From positions 43,194 to 107,193 of the forward strand of contig VEQY01000002.1 in the NCBI GenBank assembly GCA_018882965.1: a DNA stretch of 64,000 nucleotides, in the 5' to 3' direction. Positions within the stretch are counted from its first letter, which is position 1. The number at the start of each line of letters is the position of its first letter. Both the position numbers and the translations under genes were made by a program. This DNA comes from Mycobacterium sp. Lineage in GTDB: Bacteria > Actinomycetota > Actinomycetes > Mycobacteriales > Mycobacteriaceae. The notes beneath the pieces were generated by a model. The model was not told where the DNA came from and made no database searches. It saw only the letters and a list, made by a program, of their open reading frames with translations. Below, piece after piece: positions 1 to 10,449 of the stretch.

Positions 1-1650
1 GCGCTGTTCCTGGTCGCTCTGATCGGGGTCTACCTGCTGGTGTTCCTGACCGGTAACAAGCAGGCCGAGCCCAAACTGGGCATCGATCTGCAGGGCGGCA
101 CCCGCGTCACCCTGACCGCCCGCACCCCCGACGGTTCCAAGCCGACCCGCGAGTCCCTCGACCAGGCCCTACAGATCATCACCGCGCGGGTCAACGGCCT
201 CGGCGTCTCGGGCTCCGAGGTGGTGATCGACGGCGACAACCTGATCATCACCGTTCCCGGCAACGACGGCAACCAGGCCCGCAACCTGGGCCAGACCGCC
301 CGGCTCTACGTGCGCCCGGTGATCGGCCAGCCGATCCCGGTCGAGGCGATCAACAAGAAACCCGGCCCCGGTGAGGCGCCCCCCGGCGGTCCGCCCGGAC
401 CCGGCACCCCGGGCGCCCCGCCGACGTCCGCGCCGACCGCCGCGCCGGCGCCGCCCGCGCCGCCGGGACCGGGCCAGCCGGCCCCGCCGCCCGGACCGCC
501 GGACCCCCGCAAGGATCTCGCCGCACGGATCAAGTTCGAGAAGGACCTGCGGCAGAGCACCAATCAGACCCTGCTGCTGTTCGCGGTTCAGTATGTGGCC
601 GGAAACTGCGGCGGCGAGGATTTCCTGGCCGGCAACGACGATCCGAACCTGCCGTTGGTGACCTGCTCCGAGGACGGCAAGTCGGTCTACATCCTCGACA
701 AGTCGATCATCGCCGGCGATCAGATCAAGGACGCCACCTCCGGCTTCGATCAGCAGAAGGCGGCGTGGCTGGTCTACCTGGAATTCAAAGACGAGGCCGC
801 CACCACCTGGGCCGACTTCACCGGGGCGAACGTCGGCACCCAGACCGCGTTCACCCTGGACTCCAAGGTGGTCAGCGCGCCGGTCATCCGGGAGGCCATC
901 CCCGGCGGGCGAACAGAGATCAGCGGCGGCGATCCGCCGTTCACCGCCGAGAGCGCCGGTCAGCTGGCCAACGTGCTCAAGTACGGCTCGCTCCCGCTGT
1001 CCTTTGAGTCCTCCGAAGCGGAAACCGTCTCCGCCACACTGGGTTTGACGTCGTTGCGGGCCGGATTGATCGCCGGCGCGATCGGGCTGGCCATGGTCCT
1101 GGTGTACTCGCTGCTGTACTACCGCGCGCTGGGCTTGCTGACGATGCTGTCCCTGGTGGCGTCCGGTGCCATGATCTTCGGGATCCTGGTGCTGCTGGGC
1201 AGATACATCAACTACACGCTGGACCTCGCCGGCATCGCCGGTCTGATCATCGGCATCGGAACGACCGCCGACTCCTTCGTGGTGTTCTTCGAGCGCATCA
1301 AGGACGAGATCCGCGAGGGCCGCTCGTTCCGCTCCGCGGTGCCGCGCGGATGGGCGCGGGCCCGCAAGACCATCCTGTCGGGCAACGCGGTCAGCTTCAT
1401 CGCCGCGACGGTGCTGTACCTGCTCGCCGTCGGCCAGGTCAAAGGTTTCGCGTTCACCCTCGGCCTGACCTCCGTCCTGGACACCGTGGTCGTGTTCACG
1501 GTCACCTGGCCGCTGCTCTATCTGGCGTCGAAGTCGCCGCTGCTGGCCAAGCCGGCATTCAACGGCCTCGGCGCGGTGCAGGAGATCGCCCGCGAGCGCC
1601 GGGCGGCCAGACAGGTTCCGGCGGCAGCCGGACAGAGCGGGGCGCGGTAG
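1..1650 (+). CDS. secD: Protein translocase subunit SecD (5' end outside window)
   Basis: This is the C-terminal 549 codons of SecD; the start lies upstream of base 1, and mycobacterial SecD of about 570 residues suggests only 20-30 residues are missing. SecD works with SecF in the cytoplasmic membrane, using the proton gradient to help release preproteins from SecYEG. The frame is open from base 1 through the first membrane helix ([15 protein letters not shown]) and [12 protein letters not shown] of the external domain. A Pro/Gly/Ala-rich insert follows (about 361-510), then the C-terminal helices with the family motif [16 protein letters not shown] near 1250-1300. The TAG stop directly abuts the secF ATG, so both are read from one mRNA. 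Confidence 0.96.
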   Translation, partial: ALFLVALIGVYLLVFLTGNKQAEPKLGIDLQGGTRVTLTARTPDGSKPTRESLDQALQIITARVNGLGVSGSEVVIDGDNLIITVPGNDGNQARNLGQTARLYVRPVIGQPIPVEAINKKPGPGEAPPGGPPGPGTPGAPPTSAPTAAPAPPAPPGPGQPAPPPGPPDPRKDLAARIKFEKDLRQSTNQTLLLFAVQYVAGNCGGEDFLAGNDDPNLPLVTCSEDGKSVYILDKSIIAGDQIKDATSGFDQQKAAWLVYLEFKDEAATTWADFTGANVGTQTAFTLDSKVVSAPVIREAIPGGRTEISGGDPPFTAESAGQLANVLKYGSLPLSFESSEAETVSATLGLTSLRAGLIAGAIGLAMVLVYSLLYYRALGLLTMLSLVASGAMIFGILVLLGRYINYTLDLAGIAGLIIGIGTTADSFVVFFERIKDEIREGRSFRSAVPRGWARARKTILSGNAVSFIAATVLYLLAVGQVKGFAFTLGLTSVLDTVVVFTVTWPLLYLASKSPLLAKPAFNGLGAVQEIARERRAARQVPAAAGQSGAR

Positions 1651-2856
1651 ATGACCGACACCAACAACACCGAGACCATCGACGAGGAATCCGACGGGAC
1701 CGCGGCCGCGGAGGATCTCGAGGCCGTCGGGCCACTGCCGCGCCACGGGTTCTTCACCCGGCTCTACACCGGCACCGGCGCCTTCGAGGTTGTCGGCCGC
1801 CGCAAACTGTGGTTCGCCATCAGTGGGCTGATCGTCGCGGCTGCACTGGCCAGCATCGTGCTGAAGGGCTTCACCTTCGGCATCGACTTCGAGGGCGGCA
1901 CCAAGGTGTCCTTCCCGCGGGCGGGCGCGACCGGGGACGCCAACGTCACCCAGGTCGAGGAGGTGTTCACGAAGGCCATCGGCAACGGCCCGGAATCGGT
2001 CGTCGTGGTCGGCACCGGGTCCACCGCATCGGTGCAGATCCGCTCGGAAACCCTGACCAACGACCAGGCCGCCACGCTGCGCGACGCGCTGTTCGAGGCG
2101 TTCCAGCCCAAGGGCGTCGATGGCCAGCCCAGCAAGCAGGCCATCAGCGATTCCGCGGTGTCGGAGACCTGGGGCGGGCAGATCACCCGCAAGGCCCTGA
2201 TAGCCCTCGCCGTCTTCCTGGTCGTGGTCACCATCTACATCACGCTGCGCTACGAGAAGTTCATGGCAGCCGCGGCGCTGGCGACATTGGGCTTTGACCT
2301 CATCACGACCGCCGGGGTCTACTCGTTCGTGGGTTTCGAGGTCACCCCTGCGACGGTGATCGGGCTGCTGACCATCCTGGGCTACTCGCTCTACGACACC
2401 GTCATCGTGTTCGACAAGGTGGAGGAGAACACCAAGGGCTTCGAACACACCACCCGGCGAACCTACGCTGAACATGCCAACCTCGCGATCAACCAGACGT
2501 TCATGCGCTCGATCAACACCAGCCTGATCGCCACCATGCCGGTGGTCGCCCTGATGGTGGTGGCGGTGTGGCTGCTGGGCGTGGGCACGCTGAAGGACCT
2601 TGCGCTGGTTCAGTTGGTGGGCGTGCTGGTCGGCACGTACTCCTCCATCTTCTTCGCCACCCCCCTGATGGTCACGCTGCGGGAGCGCACCGGACTCGTG
2701 CGGGACCACACCCGTCGTGTGCTCAAGCGTCGTCAGGGTGCGGACTCGGAGTCCACCGGTCCGGAGTACATCCCGGGGATCTCCATCCCGGAGCCTGGCG
2801 CCCGACCGGTGCGGCCGGGCCGCCCCGCCGGCAAGCGCGGCACGCGAGGACGGTAG
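1651..2856 (+). CDS. secF: Protein translocase subunit SecF
   Basis: SecF, 401 residues, is the partner of SecD in the membrane complex that drives late steps of protein export. The N-terminus is an acidic cytoplasmic stretch. A first helix follows near residues 50-70, then the family signature GIDFEGGTKVSF, an external domain, and five clustered helices carrying LGYSLYDTVIVFDKVEENT, the SecF version of the conserved fourth-helix motif. The C-terminal tail is basic and Pro/Gly/Arg-rich. The ATG starts one base after the secD stop, which is the only sensible start. The order secD-secF-lipoprotein-apt-rel is the standard mycobacterial arrangement. Confidence 0.97.
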   Translation: MTDTNNTETIDEESDGTAAAEDLEAVGPLPRHGFFTRLYTGTGAFEVVGRRKLWFAISGLIVAAALASIVLKGFTFGIDFEGGTKVSFPRAGATGDANVTQVEEVFTKAIGNGPESVVVVGTGSTASVQIRSETLTNDQAATLRDALFEAFQPKGVDGQPSKQAISDSAVSETWGGQITRKALIALAVFLVVVTIYITLRYEKFMAAAALATLGFDLITTAGVYSFVGFEVTPATVIGLLTILGYSLYDTVIVFDKVEENTKGFEHTTRRTYAEHANLAINQTFMRSINTSLIATMPVVALMVVAVWLLGVGTLKDLALVQLVGVLVGTYSSIFFATPLMVTLRERTGLVRDHTRRVLKRRQGADSESTGPEYIPGISIPEPGARPVRPGRPAGKRGTRGR

Positions 2857-2862
2857 GCCGCG

Positions 2863-4518
2863 GTGGTTCTTCGGCGTCGCCGCGCTCTGGCCGCCGCGCT
2901 GACGGTCCTTGCCGTGGCGGCGCCTGCGCTCACCTCCTGTTCCGGCGCAGCCGCCGACCAGGTCAACTTCGCTGTCGACGGCGCACTGTCGACCTACAAC
3001 ACCAACACCGTGACGGGTGCGGCCTCGGCTGGCCCGCAGGCCTTCGCCCGGGTGCTCACCGGGTTCAGCCTGCACGGTCCCGACGGCCAGGTGCTCGCCG
3101 ACTACGACTTCGGCTCGACGTCAGTGGTCGGACGGGAGCCGTTGATCGTCGACTACCAGATCGCCGACAACGCGGTGTACTCCGACGGCAAGCCGATCAC
3201 CTGTGACGACATGGTGCTGACCTGGGCCGCGCAGTCGGGTCGTTACCCGGGGTTCAACGCCGCCAGCCAGGCCGGCTACATCGATGTCGCGGGGATCGAG
3301 TGCCAGCCGGGCCAGAAGAGGGCGCGAGTGAACTTCCTGCCCAACCGTGGCGTCGTGGACTATGCCCAACTGTTCACCGCGACCTCGCTGATGCCCTCCC
3401 ACGTGCTCGGTGATCAACTGGGAATCGACGTCGCCGCCACCCTGCAGGGCGGAGACCCTGCCGCCATCGCGCGCGTCGCCGAGGCCTGGAACACCGCCTG
3501 GGACCTCAAGCCCGGGATGGACGCCGAGGCCCTCAAGCGCTTCCCGTCGTCGGGTCCCTACCGGATCGACTCGGTGCTGCCCGAGGGAGCGGTGGTGCTG
3601 GCGGTCAACGACCGCTGGTGGGGCGCCAAACCCATCACCAAGCGCATCGTGGTCTGGCCGCGCGGGGTCGATGTCCAGGACCGGGTCAACGCGGGCAGCT
3701 TCCACGTGGTCGATGTGGCGACCGGCTCGTCGGGCACGCTGACCACTCCGGACGACTACCAGCGCACCGACATCGCTTCGGGCGGCATCGAGCAACTGAT
3801 CTTCGCCGCGCAGGGACCGCTCGCCGAACAACCCGCGCGCCGCGCGGTGGCGCTGTGTACCCCGCGCGATGTGATTGCGCGTAATGCCGGACTGCCGATC
3901 TCCAACTCCCGGCTCAACCCGGCCGGCGAGGACGCCTACAGCGTGACCGAGGCGGCCGCGGAGGGCGGCCAGTTCAGCGTCGCCAACCCCGAGGCCGCCC
4001 GAGCGGCACTCAACGGTGCGCCGCTGACCGTGCGCATGGCCTATCAGGCGCCCAACCCGAGGCTGGCGGCGACCATCGCGGCCATCGCGACGGCCTGCGG
4101 AGCGGCGGGCATCACCGTCCAGGACGTGACCAACGAGTCCACCGGCCCCCAGGCGCTGCGTGACGGCCAGACCGATGTGCTGGTGGCGAGCACCGGCGGG
4201 GCCGTGGGCAGTGGTTCCACCGGGTCATCCGCCATGGACGCCTACGCGCTGCACACCGGCAACGGCAACAACCTGGCCGGGTACTCCAACCCCCAGGTCG
4301 ACGGCATCATCGCCGCGCTCGCGGTGACCACCGACCCCAAGGAGTTCTCGCGGCTGCTGGCCGACGCCGCACCCATCCTGTGGTCGGACATGCCGACCCT
4401 GCCGCTCTACCGGCAGCAGCGCACCGTGATGGCCGCCAAGAAGATGTTCGCCGTCGAACCCAACCCCACCAAGTGGGGCGCCGGATGGAACATGGACCGA
4501 TGGCGCCTCGAGCCGTAG
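2863..4518 (+). CDS. ABC transporter substrate-binding lipoprotein (family 5 type)
   Basis: A 551-residue exported lipoprotein resembling the extracellular solute-binding protein family 5 (oligopeptide/dipeptide binders). It starts at GTG with a basic stretch [11 protein letters not shown], a hydrophobic core and the lipobox LTSC (residues 23-26), so Cys26 should be lipidated and the protein anchored outside the membrane. The family pattern is visible as [19 protein letters not shown] and a late [11 protein letters not shown]. It lies 6 bases after secF, and the M. tuberculosis counterpart in the same place is Rv2585c. No permease or ATPase genes are adjacent, so its transporter partner and ligand are unknown. 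Its 3' end overlaps apt by 19 bases. Confidence 0.88.
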   Translation: MVLRRRRALAAALTVLAVAAPALTSCSGAAADQVNFAVDGALSTYNTNTVTGAASAGPQAFARVLTGFSLHGPDGQVLADYDFGSTSVVGREPLIVDYQIADNAVYSDGKPITCDDMVLTWAAQSGRYPGFNAASQAGYIDVAGIECQPGQKRARVNFLPNRGVVDYAQLFTATSLMPSHVLGDQLGIDVAATLQGGDPAAIARVAEAWNTAWDLKPGMDAEALKRFPSSGPYRIDSVLPEGAVVLAVNDRWWGAKPITKRIVVWPRGVDVQDRVNAGSFHVVDVATGSSGTLTTPDDYQRTDIASGGIEQLIFAAQGPLAEQPARRAVALCTPRDVIARNAGLPISNSRLNPAGEDAYSVTEAAAEGGQFSVANPEAARAALNGAPLTVRMAYQAPNPRLAATIAAIATACGAAGITVQDVTNESTGPQALRDGQTDVLVASTGGAVGSGSTGSSAMDAYALHTGNGNNLAGYSNPQVDGIIAALAVTTDPKEFSRLLADAAPILWSDMPTLPLYRQQRTVMAAKKMFAVEPNPTKWGAGWNMDRWRLEP

Positions 4519-5048
4519 AGCCCGACGACGATCTGACGGCGGTGCTCGCCGCGCTGACCCGGGAGGTGCCCGACTTCCCGACCCCCGGCGTGCTGTTCCG
4601 CGACCTGACCCCCGTCCTGGCCGACGGCCGCGTTTTCGCCCTGCTCACCGATGCGCTGGCCCGGATCACCGAAGGCGCGGACCTGATCGCCGGGATCGAC
4701 GCCCGCGGGTTCCTGCTCGGCGGCGCCGTGGCGGGGCGACTGGGGGTTGGGGTCCTGGCGATCCGGAAGGCCGGGAAACTGCCCCCGCCGGTACATCGCC
4801 GCGACTACGCGCTGGAGTACGCCACGGCTGCCCTGGAGATCCCCGCCGACGGCCTCACGCTCACGGGCCGGCGGGTCGCGATCATCGACGACGTGCTGGC
4901 CACCGGGGGCACTGTCGCCGCCGCCCGGGATCTGCTCGACGCCGCCGGCGCCCGGGTATCCGAGGCGGCGGTGATCATGGAGCTCACCGGACTCGGCGGG
5001 CGCGAGCGCCTGGAGCCGCTGCCCGTGCACAGCTTGCAGCGCTGGTAA
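4500..5048 (+). CDS. apt: Adenine phosphoribosyltransferase
   Basis: Apt, 182 residues, converts adenine and PRPP to AMP in purine salvage. The PRPP-binding motif [13 protein letters not shown] is clear near residues 123-135, and the N-terminal [18 protein letters not shown] is typical of the family. The chosen ATG at 4500 lies inside the end of the lipoprotein gene, giving a 19-base overlap. The open frame continues upstream, but those codons sit deep in the lipoprotein gene and encode nothing Apt-like. The C-terminus [12 protein letters not shown] is slightly extended. Position between the lipoprotein and rel matches the mycobacterial order. Confidence 0.93.
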   Translation: MAPRAVEPDDDLTAVLAALTREVPDFPTPGVLFRDLTPVLADGRVFALLTDALARITEGADLIAGIDARGFLLGGAVAGRLGVGVLAIRKAGKLPPPVHRRDYALEYATAALEIPADGLTLTGRRVAIIDDVLATGGTVAAARDLLDAAGARVSEAAVIMELTGLGGRERLEPLPVHSLQRW

Positions 5049-5064
5049 GGCGGGTCCGAGGCGA

Positions 5065-5070
5065 TATCCT
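5065..5070 (+). promoter_or_regulatory. Candidate -10 element (TATCCT) for rel
   Basis: TATCCT fits the mycobacterial SigA -10 pattern TANNNT and sits 33 bases before the rel ATG, in the short gap after apt. It would start a transcript near 5077 that includes the strong GGAGGAGG ribosome binding site at 5090-5097. This allows rel to be transcribed separately from secDF-apt. No -35 element is obvious, which is usual in mycobacteria. Confidence 0.4.
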
Positions 5071-5102
5071 CGGATGTGGGCAGGGCAGCGGAGGAGGTGA
5101 TC

Positions 5103-7454
5103 ATGGCCGACGAACCGGGCGGCGCGGCATCGCAGCCGCGGGGCGGCGCCGGGATCACCGCGGCCGAGCCGGCTCCGGAGACCCCCAAAGCCACGACCAG
5201 CGCCACGCGGCGGGTCAGGGCCCGGCTGGCGCGCCGGATGACCGCACAGCGCAGCGCGATCAACCCGGTTCTCGAGCCGCTGGTCGCCGTGCACCGGGAG
5301 GTCTACCCCAAGGCGGACCTGGCGATCCTGCGGCGTGCCTACGACGTCGCCGACGCCAAACACGCCACCCAGCTGCGCCACTCCGGTGACCCCTACATCA
5401 CCCATCCGCTGGCGGTCGCCACGATCCTCGCCGAACTGGGAATGGACACCACCACTCTGGTGGCCGCGCTTCTGCACGACACCGTCGAGGACACCGGTTA
5501 CACGCTCAACGCGCTGACCGAGGACTTCGGCGACGAGGTCGGCCACCTCGTCGACGGGGTGACCAAGCTCGACCGGGTGGTGCTGGGCACCGCCGCCGAG
5601 GGCGAGACGATCCGGAAGATGATCATCGCGATGGCTCGCGATCCGCGGGTACTGGTCATCAAGGTCGCCGACCGTCTGCACAACATGCGGACCATTCGCT
5701 TCCTGCCGCCGGAGAAACAGGCCCGCAAAGCCCGCGAGACCCTCGAGGTCATCGCGCCGCTCGCACACCGGCTCGGCATGGCCACGGTCAAGTGGGAACT
5801 GGAGGACCTCTCCTTCGCGATCCTGCATCCGAAGCGCTACGACGAGATCGTGCGACTGGTCGCCGACCGCTCACCGTCGCGCGACACCTACCTGGCGAAG
5901 GTGCGCGAAGAGGTCGGCTCGGCGCTGGGCGGGATGAAGATCCATGCCGTGGTCGAGGGACGGCCCAAGCACTACTGGTCGATCTACCAGAAGATGATCG
6001 TCAAGGGCCGCGACTTCGACGACATTCACGATCTGGTCGGGGTCCGGATTCTCTGCGACGAGATCCGGGACTGCTACGCCGCGATGGGTGTCGTGCACTC
6101 GCTGTGGCAGCCGATGCCCGGTCGGTTCAAGGACTACGTCGCCCAACCCCGCTTCGGGGTCTACCAGTCCCTGCACACCACCGTCGTCGGACCGGAGGGC
6201 AAGCCCCTGGAGGTGCAGATCCGCACCCGCGACATGCACCGCACCGCCGAGTATGGAATCGCCGCGCACTGGCGCTACAAGGAAGCCAAGGGGCGCAACG
6301 CTGTTCCGCACCCGCTGGCCGCGGCTGAGATCGACGACATGGCCTGGATGCGCCAACTGCTCGACTGGCAGCGCGAAGCCGCTGACCCCGGCGAGTTCCT
6401 GGAGTCGCTGCGCTACGACCTTGCGACCAAGGAGATCTTCGTGTTCACCCCGAAGGGTGACGTCATCACCCTGCCCGCGGGCTCGACGCCGATCGACTTC
6501 GCCTACGCGGTACACACCGAGGTCGGTCACCGCTGCATCGGGGCACGGGTCAATGGCCGGCTGGTTGCGCTCGAGCGCACGCTGGAGAGCGGCGAGGTGG
6601 TGGAGGTCTTCACCTCCAAGGCCCCCAATGCCGGCCCGTCGCGGGACTGGCAGGGCTTCGTTGTGTCACCGCGGGCCAAGGCCAAGATCCGCCAGTGGTT
6701 CGCCAAAGAGCGTCGCGAGGAGGCTCTGGAGGCCGGCAAGGACGCGATCGCGCGCGAGGTACGCCGTGGCGGCCTCCCGCTACAGCGGCTGGTCAACGGC
6801 GACGCGGTGGCGGCGCTGGCGAAGGAGCTTCGCTACGCCGACGTCTCCGCGCTCTACACCGCCGTCGGCGAGGGCCACGTGTCGGCCCGTCACGTGGTAC
6901 AGCGGCTTCTCGCCCAGCTGGGCGGCGCGGAGGGCGCCGAGGACGAACTCGCCGAGCGCGCCACCCCGGCCACCATGCCGGTACGCCATCGCGAGATCGA
7001 GGACAACGGGGTCGCGGTTCCGGGTGCCCCGGGGACGCTGTCCAAACTGGCCAAGTGCTGCACGCCGGTGCCCGGCGACAACATCATGGGATTTGTGACC
7101 CGCGGTGGGGGAGTGAGCGTGCACCGCACCGACTGCACCAACGCCACCGACCTGCAGCAGCAGTCCGAGCGGATCATCGAGGTCCAGTGGGCACCCTCGC
7201 CGACCTCGGTTTTCCTGGTCGCCATCCAGGTCGAGGCCCTCGATCGGCACCGGTTACTCTCCGACGTCACCCGCGTGCTGGCAGATGAGCGGGTGAACAT
7301 CCTGTCGGCCTCGGTGACCACCTCCGATGACCGAATTGCCGTGAGCCGCTTCACTTTCGAGATGGGCGACCCCAAGCATCTGGGCCACCTGCTCAACGCC
7401 GTACGCAGCGTCGAGGGCGTCTATGACGTCTACCGCGTGACCAGCGCGGCGTAA
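5103..7454 (+). CDS. rel: Bifunctional (p)ppGpp synthetase/hydrolase Rel
   Basis: Rel, 783 residues, makes and degrades the alarmone (p)ppGpp. Domain order is complete: HD hydrolase with HDTVEDTG near residue 140, synthetase with [12 protein letters not shown] and [14 protein letters not shown] (the RXKD form typical of bifunctional enzymes), TGS domain ([19 protein letters not shown]), a cysteine-containing region ([20 protein letters not shown]) and a C-terminal ACT domain ending near [14 protein letters not shown] 5103 is preferred because GGAGGAGG lies five bases before it; an in-frame GTG at 5076 would put that site inside the coding region. Length matches M. tuberculosis Rel (about 790 residues). 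The protein acts in the cytoplasm, on or near the ribosome. Confidence 0.97.
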   Translation: MADEPGGAASQPRGGAGITAAEPAPETPKATTSATRRVRARLARRMTAQRSAINPVLEPLVAVHREVYPKADLAILRRAYDVADAKHATQLRHSGDPYITHPLAVATILAELGMDTTTLVAALLHDTVEDTGYTLNALTEDFGDEVGHLVDGVTKLDRVVLGTAAEGETIRKMIIAMARDPRVLVIKVADRLHNMRTIRFLPPEKQARKARETLEVIAPLAHRLGMATVKWELEDLSFAILHPKRYDEIVRLVADRSPSRDTYLAKVREEVGSALGGMKIHAVVEGRPKHYWSIYQKMIVKGRDFDDIHDLVGVRILCDEIRDCYAAMGVVHSLWQPMPGRFKDYVAQPRFGVYQSLHTTVVGPEGKPLEVQIRTRDMHRTAEYGIAAHWRYKEAKGRNAVPHPLAAAEIDDMAWMRQLLDWQREAADPGEFLESLRYDLATKEIFVFTPKGDVITLPAGSTPIDFAYAVHTEVGHRCIGARVNGRLVALERTLESGEVVEVFTSKAPNAGPSRDWQGFVVSPRAKAKIRQWFAKERREEALEAGKDAIAREVRRGGLPLQRLVNGDAVAALAKELRYADVSALYTAVGEGHVSARHVVQRLLAQLGGAEGAEDELAERATPATMPVRHREIEDNGVAVPGAPGTLSKLAKCCTPVPGDNIMGFVTRGGGVSVHRTDCTNATDLQQQSERIIEVQWAPSPTSVFLVAIQVEALDRHRLLSDVTRVLADERVNILSASVTTSDDRIAVSRFTFEMGDPKHLGHLLNAVRSVEGVYDVYRVTSAA

Positions 7455-7491
7455 TTGGGCGATGCCCGCCAGCGCCGGTCGCGGGCAACGG

Positions 7492-7497
7492 TATGGT
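7492..7497 (+). promoter_or_regulatory. Candidate -10 element (TATGGT), near-leaderless start
   Basis: TATGGT fits TANNNT and ends eight bases before the ATG at 7506, so transcription starting seven bases after the hexamer would leave only about two bases before the start codon. This supports ATG 7506 over the upstream in-frame TTG at 7455 and suggests a leaderless mRNA. Confidence 0.45.
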
Positions 7498-7505
7498 CAT
7501 CAACC

Positions 7506-8840
7506 ATGCCTCGTCGATCGCCGAGTCCGAACGCCGCCCCCGCGGCGCAGGAGCCGCCCGACGTGCCGCTGATGAGCGGGTTCCCGTCCGCGCCCGACTT
7601 CCGGGTAACCCTGCTGAACTGGCAGGATCCACCGTTCAACAGATGGTCATTTCAGCACCTGCGCGAGTTGATCCCCACCCAGCGCATCCCTCGTGGCACC
7701 GGGCCGGTCAATCGTCTCGCCTACGACAGGAAGGCCTTCGATCCGGCGGCCGTGGAGGTGCAGCGCGTCGACGGCTCCACCGGCACCATCGCCGAGGTTT
7801 TGGCAGACACCTGGACCGATGCGGCGATCATTCTGCACGGCGGGCACGTCGTGTTCGAGCACTACGAGAACAGCATGACCCCCGACACCCCACACCTGAT
7901 GATGTCGGTGACCAAGTCAGTGGTTGGCTGCGTAGCCGGGGTTCTCGCCGACCGGGGCATCCTCGACACCGACGAGTTGGTCAGCGCCTACGTGCCGGAG
8001 ATCTCCACGTCGGGCTACGGCGGGGCAAAGGTACGCGACCTGCTCGACATGCGCAGCGGCGTCGCCTTCAGCGAGGAGTACACCAACCCGGATGCCGAGG
8101 TTCGAACGATGGAGCGCTTCATCGGGTGGCGGCCCGGATTGAGTCCCGGCGAGGACGGCGGGCTCTATGCCTACCTGGCCACCCTGGGCACCTCCACCGC
8201 CCACGGCGGCTCGTTCGTGTACCGCTCGGCCGACACGAACATGCTCGGCTGGGTGTGTGAACGCGCTGCCAACACGCGCATGGCCGATATGATCTCGGAG
8301 TTCATCTGGCAGCCGATGGGTGCGGAGTTCGACGCCGAAATCTCCTGCGACGGAGTCGGGTCGGCCATTCATGACGGTGGGCTCTCGGCACGGGCCCGCG
8401 ACATGGCCCGATTCGGGCAGTTGCTTCTCGAGGACGGATACGTCGGTGACACGCCCGTCGTCCCGCAACGGTGGTTGAGTTCCGCACGGACGCTGGACCC
8501 CGACATTCGCGGCGCGTTCTCCGCCTCGCCCTCCGAGGCCCAGCTTTCCGGCGGGTGGTACCGCAACCAGTTCTGGTTCGTCCCCGGACCGCTGGGCGAC
8601 CTTCAACTGTGCCTGGGAATCCACGGGCAGATGGTGCTGGTGGACCGGGCGACACGCACGGTCGCGGTCAAGATGTCCACCTGGCCGGCTCCGCAGTGGG
8701 CGACGTACCTGTTCGACACCATCCGTGCCTTCGCCGCCGCCGGACAACACCTGGCCGGACTGACCGGGGCCGGCCGCAAGAGCAGTCATGCCACCGGACC
8801 CATCGGTGTGGTCGAGGGCCGCGAGCGCGGGCAGAGCTGA
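7506..8840 (+). CDS. Serine hydrolase, class C beta-lactamase/esterase fold
   Basis: A 444-residue protein of the SxxK serine hydrolase superfamily (class C beta-lactamase, DD-peptidase, esterase and 6-aminohexanoate-dimer hydrolase relatives). The nucleophile motif is SVTK at residues 134-137, within MMSVTKSVVG. Further family patterns are RDLLDMRSGVAF, YRSADTNMLGWV (the second catalytic tyrosine region) and GGLSARARDMARFGQLLLEDG. No signal peptide is seen, so a cytoplasmic enzyme is likely. The substrate cannot be told from sequence. It lies between rel and an ATP-grasp gene facing it on the other strand, 13 bases apart. Confidence 0.85.
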   Translation: MPRRSPSPNAAPAAQEPPDVPLMSGFPSAPDFRVTLLNWQDPPFNRWSFQHLRELIPTQRIPRGTGPVNRLAYDRKAFDPAAVEVQRVDGSTGTIAEVLADTWTDAAIILHGGHVVFEHYENSMTPDTPHLMMSVTKSVVGCVAGVLADRGILDTDELVSAYVPEISTSGYGGAKVRDLLDMRSGVAFSEEYTNPDAEVRTMERFIGWRPGLSPGEDGGLYAYLATLGTSTAHGGSFVYRSADTNMLGWVCERAANTRMADMISEFIWQPMGAEFDAEISCDGVGSAIHDGGLSARARDMARFGQLLLEDGYVGDTPVVPQRWLSSARTLDPDIRGAFSASPSEAQLSGGWYRNQFWFVPGPLGDLQLCLGIHGQMVLVDRATRTVAVKMSTWPAPQWATYLFDTIRAFAAAGQHLAGLTGAGRKSSHATGPIGVVEGRERGQS

Positions 8841-8853
8841 ACCCGGCTGTCGC

Positions 8854-10323
8854 CTACTTTACGTAGCCGATCGGGGTCATCCTCGGGGGATCGGGCAGCA
8901 CTTCGCTGGTATACATCGACCGGATTCCCTCGATGTAGTCGCGGCAGCGCTTGGTCAGCCCCTCGTCGGTCTGCATCCGGCCCTTGGTCACCAGGATGCC
9001 CAGATCGGCGCCCTTGAACCGATAGTCGCCAGGCCCGTAGACGCGCATGAAAAAGCACTCGTCCTCGTGGGTGACGTCGTGCCAATCGTTGGTGACGCCG
9101 ATGAAACGCAGGTCGCCCTGCTCGTTGAGCCGGTAGCGGCCGGTCTCCGGGGCGGACAGAATCCGCTCCACCGAATCAACGGGCTCCTTCATGATGAGCT
9201 GGGCCCAGACGTCCACCGCGGCCAGTTCGCGCCAGCGCTCGTTGATCTCGTCGACGTCGATTTTGTAGTCGATATCCATGAACTCCAGCAGATGGAACAG
9301 GAACAGCGGGATGTCGGCGTAGGCGCCCGCGGTGACATTGGTCATCGACGAGGCCCCGGAGATCCGCGGGTTCAGCTCGCCGAGGTAGACCTCGTCGGAG
9401 TCGAGGTCGACGAGCACGTCCACCTCGAAGAAGCCCCGGTAGCCCTCCTCGCGCAGCCGGTCGCCGAGCCGGCGCACGTGGCTGATCGCGGTGCTGCGGT
9501 GGGCCTCGGAGAGGGCCTCGGGGAACAGGTCGTTGCCGCACCAGCCACCGCGGTAGGGGGTCAGCTCGGGGTAGCCGGTCAGGTCGGTCATGAAGGGTCC
9601 CACGACCGTGCCGTGCCGGGTGTTGACGGCCTCCACGGCGACGGCGCGGTTGTTGATCCGCTTCATGATCTTCAGTTCCTGGCCGATCATGTCCTCGCTG
9701 TTGCGGTCCCACTCGGCTTCGGAGGTGATGAAGAAGGTTGTTTTGCCTGAGTCCCCATAGGGCGTCTGGACAACAAGGTCCGAGCCCAGGCCTGCCTCTG
9801 TGGCGAGTTTGCTCAACTCCGCGTAGCTGTCGGCGCGGCCCAGGACGTTGGGCACCGAGGGCGCGCCGGCCTCCTCGCCGAGGCGGGTGGTGACGATCTT
9901 GGAGTCCAGGTGGCGGCGCAGCGAGTCCTTCGGCAGGATCAGCTCGTAGTCGAGTTCGTCGCAGATCTGCTCGGTCTCCTCGTCGAAGAACACCATCGCG
10001 ACCATCGGGCGGGCCCCGGTCGCCGAACACCGCGACTCGATGAAGCGCTGGACCTCGGCGTCGCGCAGCAGGTAATTGTTGATCTCCTCGGAGCTGTTGA
10101 ACTCCACGTAGGGCTTGCTGGTCGGGGCGAACACCCGGGGGTGTGCGCCGTCCCACGAGTCGTAGTAGACGATGTACTCGAAACCGCGAACCCACCGGTC
10201 GATGCCCAGCAGGTTGAACCCCGTCGGCCCGATGAAGAAGATCGGTTGGTCGTTGGTCCGGAAGAAGGTGCGGATCTCCGAGATGCCCTTCAGGCCGCGG
10301 GATCGGAAGACTTTCGATATCAC
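8854..10323 (-). CDS. ATP-grasp ligase of unknown substrate
   Basis: A 489-residue protein with an ATP-grasp appearance, of the type often auto-annotated as biotin carboxylase. Visible are FFIGPTGFNLLGIDRW near the N-terminus, LDSKIVTTRLGEEAGAPSVP, VVQTPYGDSGKTTFFI (nucleotide-binding loop) and FFEVDVLVDLDSDEVYLGE followed by LNPRISGASSMTNV, the Glu/Asn metal-binding end of the fold. No biotin carrier or carboxyltransferase is nearby, so a true biotin carboxylase is unlikely and the substrate is unknown. The GTG at 10323 fits where the recognisable N-terminus begins; in-frame ATGs lie upstream, so the start is uncertain. It diverges from the amine oxidase gene across 126 bases. Confidence 0.75.
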   Translation of the reverse strand: MISKVFRSRGLKGISEIRTFFRTNDQPIFFIGPTGFNLLGIDRWVRGFEYIVYYDSWDGAHPRVFAPTSKPYVEFNSSEEINNYLLRDAEVQRFIESRCSATGARPMVAMVFFDEETEQICDELDYELILPKDSLRRHLDSKIVTTRLGEEAGAPSVPNVLGRADSYAELSKLATEAGLGSDLVVQTPYGDSGKTTFFITSEAEWDRNSEDMIGQELKIMKRINNRAVAVEAVNTRHGTVVGPFMTDLTGYPELTPYRGGWCGNDLFPEALSEAHRSTAISHVRRLGDRLREEGYRGFFEVDVLVDLDSDEVYLGELNPRISGASSMTNVTAGAYADIPLFLFHLLEFMDIDYKIDVDEINERWRELAAVDVWAQLIMKEPVDSVERILSAPETGRYRLNEQGDLRFIGVTNDWHDVTHEDECFFMRVYGPGDYRFKGADLGILVTKGRMQTDEGLTKRCRDYIEGIRSMYTSEVLPDPPRMTPIGYVK

Positions 10324-10449
10324 TGTTCGGCGCTCCGCCTCTCGGTCCCGTACCCCGGCCCTCGGCCCCCACATCGGGGCGAATTCTCCCATGCCGGAGA
10401 CAACGATGACTCCGAAACGGTTGACTAGGGACCAGACAAGGAGGCGCTC

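Noticed and set aside
169..3075. A 968-codon open frame antisense to secD-secF
   Set aside because: It mirrors the codon pattern of real genes on the other strand, is rich in Arg/Gly/His runs and has no domain; high GC keeps such frames open.
5076..5102. An earlier GTG start for rel
   Set aside because: It would place the GGAGGAGG ribosome binding site inside the coding sequence.
8854..10323. Biotin carboxylase as a functional call
   Set aside because: Only the ATP-grasp fold is visible; no biotin carrier or carboxyltransferase is coded nearby.
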